Source of the DNA: Pseudomonas linyingensis
GTDB taxonomy: Bacteria; Pseudomonadota; Gammaproteobacteria; Pseudomonadales; Pseudomonadaceae
Length of the DNA stretch: 64,000 nucleotides
Reading direction: 5' to 3'
Assembly: GCF_900109175.1 (NCBI RefSeq)
Contig: NZ_FNZE01000007.1
Coordinates: 167,540 to 231,539 of the forward strand
Shown: one piece after another, positions 1 to 8,261 of the stretch
Position numbering within the stretch: position 1 is the stretch's first letter
Layout: the number at the start of each line of letters is the position of its first letter
The notes under the pieces: generated by a model
Seen by the model: the letters and a program-made list of their open reading frames with translations, nothing else
The model's database searches: none
Told to the model about the DNA's origin: nothing
Translations under genes and position numbers: made by a program

Positions 1-243
1 CACATCCTGTTCCGCCCCCACGAGGTGTCGCTGGCGCGCGAGCCGCTGGCCGAGCACCGCCGTGCCGAGGTGCGCGACATCCGCCCGCTCGGCGCGATCA
101 CCCGGGTGACCCTCAAGGTCGAGGGACAGGGCGAGTTGATCGAGGCCGAGGTGGTGAAGAGCCATGCCAGCCTGCTCGGCCTGCAGCGCGGCGACCCCCT
201 GTATTTCCGTCCCGCTGCCGGCAGCCTGCGTTCCGCGTCCTGA
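1..243 (+). CDS. cysA: Sulfate/thiosulfate ABC transporter ATP-binding protein, C-terminal fragment
   Basis: Only the last 80 codons are present; the reading frame is open from base 1 and ends at TGA 241-243. The fragment starts with a FRPHEV segment followed by a TOBE-like beta-rich domain (AEVRDIRPLGAITRV). This matches the regulatory C-terminus of CysA-type ATPases that energise periplasmic sulfate import. The ATPase core lies outside the window, so Walker motifs cannot be checked. Other ABC importers with a TOBE domain (molybdate, polyamine) are possible, but the RPHEV wording favours the CysA family. It lies 94 bp upstream of xerD on the same strand, and I see no terminator between them. 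Confidence 0.6.
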   Translation, partial: HILFRPHEVSLAREPLAEHRRAEVRDIRPLGAITRVTLKVEGQGELIEAEVVKSHASLLGLQRGDPLYFRPAAGSLRSAS

Positions 244-337
244 ACCCGCTCGGCCATCCCGGTCTGCGCCCGCAGGCCGGGCTGGTCGGCCTGGCCGGGC
301 TCTGCCAGACTGCGCTTTTTGGCCTGGCGTATTGCCC

Positions 338-1234
338 ATGTCTGCCGTCAGTCACCCGCTTGTCGAACGCTTCCTCGAATCCCTCTGGCTGGAAAAGGGC
401 CTGTCCCGGCATACCCGCCTGGCCTACGGCACCGACCTGGCGCTGTTCCGTGACTGGCTGGTGGAGCGCGGCTTCGACCTCGAGCGGGTCGATCGCGAGC
501 TGATTCTCGAGCACCTCGGCTGGCGCCTCGACCACGGCTATCACGCCCGCTCCACGGCGCGGCTGATGTCCTGCCTGCGCGGTTTCTACCATTACTGCAT
601 GCTCGAGGACTTCATCGCCGAGGACCCGACCCTGCTGGTCGCCCTGCCGCGCCAGTCGCGGGCGGTGCCGCACACCCTCAGCGAGGCGGAGGTCGAGGCG
701 CTGCTGGTCGCGCCGGACACCGCCGAGGCGCTCGGCCTGCGCGACCGCGCCATGCTCGAGGTGCTGTATGCCTGCGGCCTGCGGGTCAGCGAGCTGGTCG
801 GTCTGACCCTGGAGCAGGTCAACCTGCGCCAGGGTGTGGTGCGGGTGTTCGGCAAGGGCTCTCGCGAGCGCCTGGTGCCACTCGGCGAGGAGGCCATCGA
901 CTGGCTGCTGCGCTACCTGCGCGAGGCGCGCGGCGAGCTGCTGATCGGCAAGCCCAGCGATGTGCTGTTTCCCAGTCTGCGTGGCGAGCAGATGACCCGG
1001 CAGACCTTCTGGCACCGCATCAAGCTGCACACCCGCAGCGCCGGCATCGACAAGCCGCTGTCGCCGCATACCCTGCGCCACGCCTTCGCCACCCACCTGC
1101 TCAACCATGGCGCCGACCTGCGCGTGGTGCAGATGCTGCTCGGCCACCGCGACCTGTCGACCACGCAGATCTACACCCATGTGGCGCGCGCCCGCCTGCA
1201 GGCGCTGCACGCCGAGCACCATCCGCGCGGCTGA
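338..1234 (+). CDS. xerD: Site-specific tyrosine recombinase XerD
   Basis: This is the 298-residue tyrosine recombinase that works with XerC at dif to resolve chromosome dimers under FtsK control. An N-terminal core-binding SAM-like domain (about 5-90) precedes the catalytic domain. All six catalytic residues sit at the numbering of E. coli XerD: R149 and K173 (within one residue), H244, R247 (HTLRHAF), H270 (LLGHRD) and Y279 (IYTHV). The ATG at 338 gives the standard length; the frame stays open upstream but that extension is not XerD-like. No clear Shine-Dalgarno sequence is visible. dsbC follows 95 bp downstream, the usual pseudomonad order. Confidence 0.95.
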   Translation: MSAVSHPLVERFLESLWLEKGLSRHTRLAYGTDLALFRDWLVERGFDLERVDRELILEHLGWRLDHGYHARSTARLMSCLRGFYHYCMLEDFIAEDPTLLVALPRQSRAVPHTLSEAEVEALLVAPDTAEALGLRDRAMLEVLYACGLRVSELVGLTLEQVNLRQGVVRVFGKGSRERLVPLGEEAIDWLLRYLREARGELLIGKPSDVLFPSLRGEQMTRQTFWHRIKLHTRSAGIDKPLSPHTLRHAFATHLLNHGADLRVVQMLLGHRDLSTTQIYTHVARARLQALHAEHHPRG

Positions 1235-1329
1235 TCGTCGGCCTGTGTAGCCGCTCCGCAGTCGCGGCGGGCGGGTATGTTAGGCTTTATCAATAGTTCA
1301 AGCCGCTTCCTCGCGCTCAAGGAGTTTCC

Positions 1330-2064
1330 ATGCGTCTGTCCCGCTTTCTCGCTGCCGCCGCGTTCGGTCTGGCCAGCTCCATCGCCCTGGCCGCCGATCC
1401 GGACCTGGCGATCCGCCAGACCCTGAAGTCGCTGCAGCCGAACCTGCCGATCGAGGCGATCAGCGAAAGTCCGATGCCCGGTCTGTACCAGGTGCAGCTC
1501 AAGGGCGGCCGCCTGTTGTATGCCAGCGCCGACGCGCAGTTCGTCCTGCAGGGCTTCCTGTTCCAGGTCAAGGACGGCAAGACCGTCAACCTCACCGAGC
1601 AGGCCGAGAGCAAGGCGGTGGCCCAGCAGATCAACGCCATTCCCGCCAAGGAGATGGTGGTGTTCCCGGCCGATCCGAAGGCCGCGCAGAAGACCCACAT
1701 CACCGTGTTCACCGACACCGACTGCGGCTACTGCCAGAAGCTGCACAGCGAAGTCGCCGAGCTGAACCGCCGCGGCGTCGAGGTGCGTTACGTCGCCTTC
1801 CCGCGCCAGGGCACCGGCAGCCATGGCTACAACACCCTGGTCAGCGTGTGGTGCGCCAAGGACCCGCGCGAGGCGATGAACCTGGCCAAGGCGCGCAAGG
1901 AAGTACCGGCGGCGCAGTGCGAGAATCCGGTGGAGAAGCAGTACCAGCTCGGCCAGATGATCGGCGTGCAGGGCACCCCGGCCATCGTGCTGGCCAATGG
2001 CCAGTTGATCCCCGGCTACCAGCCGGCGCCGCAGCTGGCCGAGGCGGCACTGGCGGCCAAGTGA
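1330..2064 (+). CDS. dsbC: Thiol:disulfide interchange protein DsbC (periplasmic disulfide isomerase)
   Basis: This 244-residue periplasmic isomerase shuffles wrong disulfides and is kept reduced by DsbD. A Sec signal peptide ends near ALA-AD at residues 19-22. An N-terminal dimerisation domain (about 23-85) is followed by a thioredoxin fold with the active site CGYC at 132-135 and a cis-proline loop (VQGTPAIV). Two further cysteines (VWCAKD and AAQCEN) would form the structural disulfide known from DsbC. AAGGAG lies 5 bp before the ATG. It sits between xerD and hom as in P. aeruginosa. Confidence 0.95.
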   Translation: MRLSRFLAAAAFGLASSIALAADPDLAIRQTLKSLQPNLPIEAISESPMPGLYQVQLKGGRLLYASADAQFVLQGFLFQVKDGKTVNLTEQAESKAVAQQINAIPAKEMVVFPADPKAAQKTHITVFTDTDCGYCQKLHSEVAELNRRGVEVRYVAFPRQGTGSHGYNTLVSVWCAKDPREAMNLAKARKEVPAAQCENPVEKQYQLGQMIGVQGTPAIVLANGQLIPGYQPAPQLAEAALAAK

Positions 2065-2125
2065 GCGACGGGCAGCTGGCGATTGACTAACCACCAGCCG
2101 CTTCGTAATGTGCGGATCTTTTCAT

Positions 2126-2144
2126 CGGCCGGAATTTCCGGCCG
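2126..2144 (+). other. Stem-loop in the dsbC-hom intergenic region
   Basis: Seven-base arms CGGCCGG (2126-2132) and CCGGCCG (2138-2144) enclose a 5-base loop. The hairpin is followed by only a short T-containing stretch, so it is a weak dsbC terminator or a hom leader structure rather than a clear Rho-independent terminator. Confidence 0.4.
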
Positions 2145-2173
2145 TTCTGTGTAGTGATGATGGGGAACTTAGC

Positions 2174-3478
2174 GTGAAACCGGTGAAAGTAGGTATCTGT
2201 GGGTTGGGAACCGTCGGTGGCGGTACCTTCAATGTGCTCAAGCGCAATGCCGAAGAGATTGCCCGCCGTGCCGGGCGCGGCATCGAAGTGGCGCAGATTG
2301 CCGCGCGTGACGCCAACCCGCAATGCGATACCACCGGTACCCCCATCACCGGTGACGTGTTCGAGGTGGCCAGCAACCCGGAAATCGACATCGTCATCGA
2401 GCTGATCGGCGGCTATACCGTGGCCCGCGAGCTGGTGCTCAAGGCCATCGAGAACGGCAAGCACGTGGTCACCGCCAACAAGGCGCTGATCGCCGTGCAC
2501 GGCAACGAGATCTTCGCCAAGGCCCGCGAGAAGGGCGTCATCGTCGCCTTCGAAGCCGCCGTGGCCGGCGGCATCCCGGTGATCAAGGCAATCCGCGAGG
2601 GTCTGGCCGGCAACCGCATCAACTGGCTGGCCGGCATCATCAACGGCACCGGCAACTTCATCCTCACCGAGATGCGCGAGAAGGGCCGTGCCTTCGAGGA
2701 CGTACTCAAGGAAGCCCAGGCGCTGGGCTACGCCGAAGCCGACCCGACCTTCGACGTCGAGGGCATCGACGCCGCGCACAAGCTGACCATCCTCGCCTCC
2801 ATCGCCTTCGGCATCCCGCTGCAGTTCGACAAGGCCTACACCGAGGGCATCACCGCGCTGACCACCGCCGACGTCAACTACGCCGAGGCGCTGGGCTACC
2901 GCATCAAGCACCTCGGTGTGGCCCGCCGCACCGAGGCCGGCATCGAGCTGCGCGTGCACCCGACGCTGATTCCGGCCGACCGCCTGATCGCCAACGTCAA
3001 TGGCGTGATGAACGCGGTGATGGTCAACGGCGACGCCGTCGGCAGCACCCTGTTCTACGGCGCCGGCGCCGGCATGGAGCCGACCGCCTCGGCGGTGGTG
3101 GCCGACGTGGTCGACGTGACCCGCGTGCTGACCACCGACCCTGAGAACCGCGTGCCGCACCTGGCCTTCCAGCCGGATTCGCTGTCCGACCACCCGATCC
3201 TGCCGATCGAGGCCTGCGAGAGCGCCTACTACCTGCGCATCCAGGCCAAGGACCATCCGGGCGTGCTGGCCCAGGTGGCGACCATCCTCTCCGAGCGCGG
3301 CATCAACATCGAATCGATCATGCAGAAGGAAGCCGAGGAACACGACGGCCTGGTGCCGATGATCCTGGTCACCCACCGTGTGCGCGAGCAGAACATGAAC
3401 GACGCCATCGCCGCCCTCGAAGGCCTGGAAGGCGTGGCCGGCAAGGTCGTGCGCATCCGCGTCGAACAGCTCAACTAA
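2174..3478 (+). CDS. hom: Homoserine dehydrogenase
   Basis: It reduces aspartate-semialdehyde to homoserine with NAD(P)H, the branch point to threonine and methionine. The protein has 434 residues when started at GTG 2174 (MKPVKVGICG), which has GGGGA 7 bp upstream and matches the usual pseudomonad length. An in-frame ATG at 2108 would add 22 residues before the Rossmann fold and is unlikely. The nucleotide-binding GLGTVGGGT is near residues 10-18. The catalytic core carries GIINGTGNFIL and AEADPTFDVEG. A C-terminal ACT domain (about 350-430) is expected to mediate threonine feedback. thrC follows 53 bp downstream and is probably co-transcribed. Confidence 0.95.
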   Translation: MKPVKVGICGLGTVGGGTFNVLKRNAEEIARRAGRGIEVAQIAARDANPQCDTTGTPITGDVFEVASNPEIDIVIELIGGYTVARELVLKAIENGKHVVTANKALIAVHGNEIFAKAREKGVIVAFEAAVAGGIPVIKAIREGLAGNRINWLAGIINGTGNFILTEMREKGRAFEDVLKEAQALGYAEADPTFDVEGIDAAHKLTILASIAFGIPLQFDKAYTEGITALTTADVNYAEALGYRIKHLGVARRTEAGIELRVHPTLIPADRLIANVNGVMNAVMVNGDAVGSTLFYGAGAGMEPTASAVVADVVDVTRVLTTDPENRVPHLAFQPDSLSDHPILPIEACESAYYLRIQAKDHPGVLAQVATILSERGINIESIMQKEAEEHDGLVPMILVTHRVREQNMNDAIAALEGLEGVAGKVVRIRVEQLN

Positions 3479-3531
3479 TCCGTCAACGGCTGTCGGCGCG
3501 CGCCGGCAGCCCGCACCGAAGGTTTGTCCCC

Positions 3532-4941
3532 ATGCGCTATATCAGTACCCGCGGCCAGGCGCCGGCCCTCAACTTCGAAGACGTGCTGCTCGCGGGCCTC
3601 GCCAGCGACGGTGGCCTCTACGTGCCGGAAAACCTGCCGCGCTTCACCGTCGAGGAGATCGCCTCCTGGGCCGGTCTGCCGTACCACGAGCTGGCCTTCC
3701 GGGTGATGCGCCCGTTCGTCGCCGGCAGCATCGCCGATGCCGACTTCAAGCAGATTCTGGAAGACACCTACGGCGTGTTCGCCCACCAGGCAGTGGCGCC
3801 GCTGACCCAGCTGGGCGCCAACGAGTGGGTGCTCGAGCTGTTCCAGGGCCCGACCCTGGCGTTCAAGGACTTCGCCCTGCAGCTGCTCGGCCGTCTGCTC
3901 GACCACGTACTGGCCAAGCGCAACGAGCGTGTGGTGATCATGGGCGCCACCTCCGGCGACACCGGCTCGGCCGCCATCGAAGGCTGCAAGGCCTGCGACA
4001 ACGTCGACATCTTCATCATGCACCCGCACAACCGCGTGTCCGAGGTGCAGCGCCGGCAGATGACCACCATCCTCGGCGAGAACATCCACAACATCGCCAT
4101 CGAAGGCAACTTCGACGACTGCCAGGAGATGGTCAAGGCCAGCTTCGCCGACCAGGGCTTCCTCAAGGGCACCCGCCTGGTGGCGGTCAACTCGATCAAC
4201 TGGGCGCGGATCATGGCCCAGATCGTCTACTACTTCCACGCCGCCCTGCAGCTCGGCGCACCGCACCGCTCGGTGGCCTTCTCGGTGCCGACCGGCAACT
4301 TCGGCGACATCTTCGCCGGCTACCTGGCGCGCAACATGGGCCTGCCGATCAACCAGCTGATCGTCGCCACCAACCGCAATGACATCCTGCACCGCTTCAT
4401 GTCCGGCAACCGCTACGACAAGGACACCCTGCACGCGTCGCTGTCGCCGTCGATGGACATCATGGTGTCGTCCAACTTCGAGCGCCTGCTGTTCGACCTG
4501 CACGGCCGCAATGGCCTGGCCGTCAGCGCGCTGATGGACGAGTTCAAGGCCACCGGCAAGCTGTCGGTGGCCGATGACCGCTGGACCGAAGCCCGCCGCC
4601 TGTTCGACTCGCTGGCGGTGGACGACGAGCAGACCTGCGCGACCATCGCTCAGGTGCATGCGCAGACCGGCTACCTGCTCGATCCGCACACCGCGATCGG
4701 CGTCAAGGCCGCCCGCGACTGCCGCCGCAGCCAGGCGTTGCCGATGGTGGTGCTCGGCACCGCGCACCCGGTCAAGTTCCCGGAAGCGGTGGAGAAGGCC
4801 GGCATCGCCGCCGTGCCGCAGCTGCCGCCGCACCTGGCCGACCTGTTCCAGCGCGAGGAGCGCTGCACCGTGCTGGCCAACGACCTGAAGACCGTGCAGG
4901 ACTTCGTCAGTCAGCACGGCAACCGCGGCAAGCCGCTGTAA
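3532..4941 (+). CDS. thrC: Threonine synthase
   Basis: This PLP enzyme converts O-phosphohomoserine to threonine and phosphate, the last step of threonine synthesis. It has 469 residues and is of the long type found in gammaproteobacteria. The N-terminal MRYISTRG and the PLP-binding lysine K112 in TLAFKDFALQ are clear. The phosphate-binding loop GATSGDTGSAA and the fold-II motif SVPTGNFGD also fit. It forms a unit with hom and is followed by a Rho-independent terminator 27 bp after its stop codon. Confidence 0.96.
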   Translation: MRYISTRGQAPALNFEDVLLAGLASDGGLYVPENLPRFTVEEIASWAGLPYHELAFRVMRPFVAGSIADADFKQILEDTYGVFAHQAVAPLTQLGANEWVLELFQGPTLAFKDFALQLLGRLLDHVLAKRNERVVIMGATSGDTGSAAIEGCKACDNVDIFIMHPHNRVSEVQRRQMTTILGENIHNIAIEGNFDDCQEMVKASFADQGFLKGTRLVAVNSINWARIMAQIVYYFHAALQLGAPHRSVAFSVPTGNFGDIFAGYLARNMGLPINQLIVATNRNDILHRFMSGNRYDKDTLHASLSPSMDIMVSSNFERLLFDLHGRNGLAVSALMDEFKATGKLSVADDRWTEARRLFDSLAVDDEQTCATIAQVHAQTGYLLDPHTAIGVKAARDCRRSQALPMVVLGTAHPVKFPEAVEKAGIAAVPQLPPHLADLFQREERCTVLANDLKTVQDFVSQHGNRGKPL

Positions 4942-4967
4942 GTTAAGCTGCGAGTTGTCCACAGGGG

Positions 4968-4998
4968 GGGCCGGTTGCGCAAGCAGCCGGCCCTTTTT
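4968..4998 (+). terminator. Rho-independent terminator of hom-thrC
   Basis: Arms GGGCCGG (4968-4974) and CCGGCCC (4987-4993) can be extended inward by the TTGC/GCA bases. They are followed directly by five T residues (4994-4998). Confidence 0.85.
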
Positions 4999-5360
4999 GT
5001 TGCTGCACCAGCAAGGACTGCCGGGGGAGGTCGGGCGCAGACCATTGTGGTGCCTGGCGCCATCCGGGTGCGAACTTGTGCACAATTTCCAGGTTCCTGC
5101 GCAAATCCCGTCGCCCTGCGCTGGTGCGTCTCGGGTCCGCCGCCGCTAATAACTAATTCATTGAAAATCAAGCAGAAAAAATGCTGAGCAAAAAATGACC
5201 AGTTTGTCTGCAGGCCATGCGCTGCAGGGGGCAGGGCGATCTGTCCGGAATTTGTCCACCCAGTTATCCACAGTAATTGTGGATTGAACGCCGCCCTGTC
5301 CAGCGCTGTAACTGTGGATAAGATCGTTATACTCGTCCCTATCAGTCACGGAGTCCGGTC
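4999..5360. other. Intergenic region thrC-rmuC, AT-rich patch
   Basis: No gene is visible here. The segment around 5145-5205 is much more AT-rich than its surroundings (runs of A near 5175-5195). It is followed by a cluster of DnaA-box-like nonamers, listed separately. GGAG at 5350-5353 is the ribosome-binding site of rmuC. Confidence 0.5.
5252..5321. promoter_or_regulatory. Cluster of DnaA-box-like nonamers upstream of rmuC
   Basis: TTATCCACA, the consensus DnaA box, lies at 5264-5272 on the plus strand. Its exact complement TGTGGATAA is at 5313-5321. A weaker TTGTCCACC is at 5252-5260. ATCCACA (5266-5272) and TGTGGAT (5278-5284) form a perfect 7-base inverted repeat around a 5-base centre. 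A one-mismatch box TTGTCCACA also occurs at 4955-4963. The match to the consensus is direct; DnaA binding is inferred. Confidence 0.55.
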
Positions 5361-6839
5361 ATGCCCTTCGAGTTGTCCAGCCTGTTGCTCGGTGTTGTCG
5401 CTGCGGCCCTGCCGCTGGCCGCGCTGCTGTGGTCCCTGCAGCAGCAACGCAGTCGGGCCCAGCAGCAGGTCGGCCTGCTCGAGGAGCGCCTGGCCAGCAG
5501 CGAGCAGGCCCGCGGCGAACTGGCCAGCCGGCTGGAGCTGGCGCGTGGCGAGGGCCAGGGCCAGCAGCGCCTGCTGCTGAGCCTGCAGGGCGAAACCGCG
5601 GCGCTGCGCCGCGAGGTACAGCTGCTCGGCGTCGAGCGGCAGAAGGCCGCCGAGGCGGCGCAGCAGTGGCAGCAGGAGCGCCAGCAGCGCGAGGAGGAAC
5701 TGCGCGACCTGGCCGCCGAGCGGGCGGCGCTGAGTGCGGCGCTGCGCGAGCAGCAGCAGGGCCACCGTCAGCGCTTGGAGGAGGTACAGGGCGCGCGCGA
5801 CGAGCTGCGCGCGCAGTTCGCCGAGCTCGCCGGAAAGATCTTCGACGAACGCGAGCAGCGCTTCGCCGAGAGCAGCCAGCAGCGCCTCGGTCAACTGCTC
5901 GATCCGCTGCGCGAGCGCCTGCACAGCTTCGAGCAGCGCGTCGAGCAGAGTTATCAACAGGAGGCGCGCGAGCGCTTCTCGCTGGGCAAGGAGCTGGAGC
6001 GCCTGCAGCAGCTCAACCAGCGCCTCGGCGACGAGGCGACCAACCTGACCCGCGCGCTCAAGGGGCAGAAGACCCAGGGCAACTGGGGCGAGCTGGTGCT
6101 CGAACGGGTGCTCGAGCACGCCGGGCTGGAGAAGGGCCGCGAGTACGACACCCAGGTCAGCCTGCGCGGCGCCGGCGGCGAGCGTTTCCAGCCCGACGTG
6201 CTGATCCGCCTGCCTGGCGAGCGCCAGGTGGTGGTGGACGCCAAGGTCAGCCTGACCGCCTACCAGCAGTACGTCGGCGCCGAGGACGAGGGCAGCCGCC
6301 AGCAGGCCCTCAAGCAGCACGTGCAGTCGCTGCGCAGCCACCTCAAGGGGCTCTCCGGCAAGGACTACCAGCGCCTCGAGGGCCTGCACAGCCTGGATTT
6401 CGTCCTGCTGTTCGTGCCGCTGGAAGGCGCCTTCGCGACCGCCCTCCAGGCCGAGCCGGGACTGTTCGAAGAGTCCTTCGGGCAGAACATCGTGATCGTC
6501 AGCCCGACCACCCTGCTGGCCACCCTGCGCTTGATCGACAGCTTGTGGCGCCAGGAGCGGCAGAACCTCAATGCCCGCGAGATCGCCGAGCGCGCCGGCG
6601 CGCTGTACGACAAGTTCGTGCTGTTCGTGCAGGATCTCGACGAGATCGGCAGCCGCCTGCAGCAGCTGGACAAGGCCTACGCCAGCGCGCGGAACAAGCT
6701 CACCGCCGGGCGCGGCGACCTGATCAGCCGCAGCGAGCAGCTCAAGCTGCTCGGTGCCCGCGCCAGCAAGAGCCTGCCGGCCGACTGGCTGGAGCGCTCG
6801 GCCAGCCTGCCGCTGGCCCTGGACGAGGACCCCGCCTGA
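5361..6839 (+). CDS. rmuC: DNA recombination protein RmuC
   Basis: RmuC is a predicted nuclease-like protein that limits recombination at inverted repeats in E. coli; its biochemistry is little known. The product has 492 residues. An N-terminal membrane anchor (about 6-26, SLLLGVVAAALPLAALLW) is followed by a long Gln/Glu/Arg-rich coiled coil (about 27-200) and the RmuC core. The core carries GNWGELVLERVLE, PDVLIRLPG and the nuclease-like VVVDAKVSL. GGAG lies 7 bp before the ATG. DnaA-box-like sequences occur on both sides of the gene. Confidence 0.92.
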   Translation: MPFELSSLLLGVVAAALPLAALLWSLQQQRSRAQQQVGLLEERLASSEQARGELASRLELARGEGQGQQRLLLSLQGETAALRREVQLLGVERQKAAEAAQQWQQERQQREEELRDLAAERAALSAALREQQQGHRQRLEEVQGARDELRAQFAELAGKIFDEREQRFAESSQQRLGQLLDPLRERLHSFEQRVEQSYQQEARERFSLGKELERLQQLNQRLGDEATNLTRALKGQKTQGNWGELVLERVLEHAGLEKGREYDTQVSLRGAGGERFQPDVLIRLPGERQVVVDAKVSLTAYQQYVGAEDEGSRQQALKQHVQSLRSHLKGLSGKDYQRLEGLHSLDFVLLFVPLEGAFATALQAEPGLFEESFGQNIVIVSPTTLLATLRLIDSLWRQERQNLNAREIAERAGALYDKFVLFVQDLDEIGSRLQQLDKAYASARNKLTAGRGDLISRSEQLKLLGARASKSLPADWLERSASLPLALDEDPA

Positions 6840-6847
6840 CCGCGATC

Positions 6848-6875
6848 TGTGGATAACGTTGCGCGCTTATCCACG
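6848..6875. promoter_or_regulatory. Inverted pair of DnaA-box-like nonamers downstream of rmuC
   Basis: TGTGGATAA (6848-6856) and TTATCCACG (6867-6875) form an inverted repeat with 8-base arms and a 10-base centre, just after the rmuC stop. It could act as a DnaA site or as an RNA hairpin. There is no T-tract, so it is not a typical intrinsic terminator. Confidence 0.5.
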
Positions 6876-6926
6876 CGGCGCGGGCACCGCTAGGGGGCAA
6901 CTGCGCTCCGTTCGGCACAGGTCTGT

Positions 6927-8183
6927 TCAGAGCAGCACCAGCGCAAGGCCCAGCCCCAGGCCGGCGGCCATCACCGGCAGGGTCAGCAGGGCCAAGCGTG
7001 GGCCACCGAGCACGGCGATCAGCACGCCCTTGATCAGGCTGTTGCTGGCCACCGCCAGGGCGATGCCGCGGACCGCCACCTGCGGGTCCAGCTCGCTCAG
7101 CGCGCTGCGTGACAGCGACAGGGTGATGGCGTCGGCGTCGGTGAGGCCGGACAGCACGGCGACTAGGTAGACGCCGACGTCGCCCAGCTCGCGGCGGGCG
7201 ATCTCCACCAGCAGCAGTATCAGCGCCAGCAGCAGGGCGAAGCGCACGGCCGGGGCGAGTTCGAAGGGGTTCTTCAGTGGCGGTTCGGCATCCGCCGGCA
7301 GCTCGCTGCTGCTGGCTCGCTGCCACCAGTACAGCGCGCCCAGGGCATACACCAGCGTTGCGGCCGCCAGCGGCCAGAGCAGTCCCGGCACCAGCTGCGG
7401 GTTGACCACCGCTACTTCCAGCAGCACGCGCGGGAACACCAGCGCCGAGGTGCCCAGCAGGCCGGTGGCCAGCAGGGTGTGCAGTTCGCGCTGGCCATGC
7501 AGGCGGGCCAGGGTCATGGTCATGATGGTGGAGGACACCACGCTGCCGAGCAGGGCGGTCAGCAGCAGGCCGTGGCGGGTGCCGACCAGGCGGATGGCCA
7601 CGTAGGCGGCAAAGCCCAGCCCGGCGATCAGCACCACCATCCACCAGGTGACGTAGGGATTGAACACCTGCCAGGGGCCGTAGCCCTGGTTGGGCAGCGC
7701 CGGCAGCAGCACGATGGAAATGAACAGCAGCTTGAGCGCGCCGGACAGTTCTTCGGCGGACAGGCGCCGGAGCGCCGCATGCATGGGTTCCTTGAGGCGC
7801 AGCAGCAGGGCCACCACCACCGCGCAGCCGCCGGCCAGCAGGCGGCTGTCGGCCAGCGCCAGGCTGCCGAGCAGGAAGGTCAGCAGCAGGGCGATCTCGC
7901 TGGTTTGGCCGTGATCGCTGCTGTGGCGCAGGGCGACCACGTAGGCGGTGGTGCTGAGGATCGTCAGGGCCAGCAGCAGGGCGATCCATACCCCCGCGCC
8001 GAGATGGCTGGCGAGCAGGGCGGCGAGGCCGCCGAGCAGGCCGACCAGGCCGAAGGTGCGCACTCCGGCGGCGAGCTGGTCGTCCTCGCTGTTGCGCGCG
8101 CTCCAGCCGCGCTCGGCGCCGATCAGCAGGCCGATGGCCAGCGCGCTGGCCAGATCCAGCAGGATATCGAGGTTGGGGGTCAT
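6927..8183 (-). CDS. MgtC/SapB and DUF4010 family membrane protein
   Basis: This is a 418-residue polytopic membrane protein of unknown function. The N-terminal third looks like MgtC/SapB: ALAIGLLIGAERGW at 15-28, then GVRTFGLVGLLGGLAAL. The rest matches DUF4010, with about ten further hydrophobic segments and the conserved GLTDADAITLSLS near the C-terminus. The family is common in bacteria and is sometimes linked to metal or ion homeostasis, but no substrate is established. It stands alone between the convergent rmuC and the kinase gene encoded upstream on its own strand. Confidence 0.75.
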   Translation of the reverse strand: MTPNLDILLDLASALAIGLLIGAERGWSARNSEDDQLAAGVRTFGLVGLLGGLAALLASHLGAGVWIALLLALTILSTTAYVVALRHSSDHGQTSEIALLLTFLLGSLALADSRLLAGGCAVVVALLLRLKEPMHAALRRLSAEELSGALKLLFISIVLLPALPNQGYGPWQVFNPYVTWWMVVLIAGLGFAAYVAIRLVGTRHGLLLTALLGSVVSSTIMTMTLARLHGQRELHTLLATGLLGTSALVFPRVLLEVAVVNPQLVPGLLWPLAAATLVYALGALYWWQRASSSELPADAEPPLKNPFELAPAVRFALLLALILLLVEIARRELGDVGVYLVAVLSGLTDADAITLSLSRSALSELDPQVAVRGIALAVASNSLIKGVLIAVLGGPRLALLTLPVMAAGLGLGLALVLL

Positions 8184-8261
8184 CGGCGGTTCCCTGGCGG
8201 ATGCATGCCCCTGAGTCTATCAGCCACGTCCGGGACTGCGGCCCGGGCGTGGCTGCGGGGG

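Noticed and set aside
5252..5321. Chromosome replication origin
   Set aside because: There are boxes and an AT-rich patch, but no dnaA/dnaN/rpmH context and too few boxes for oriC.
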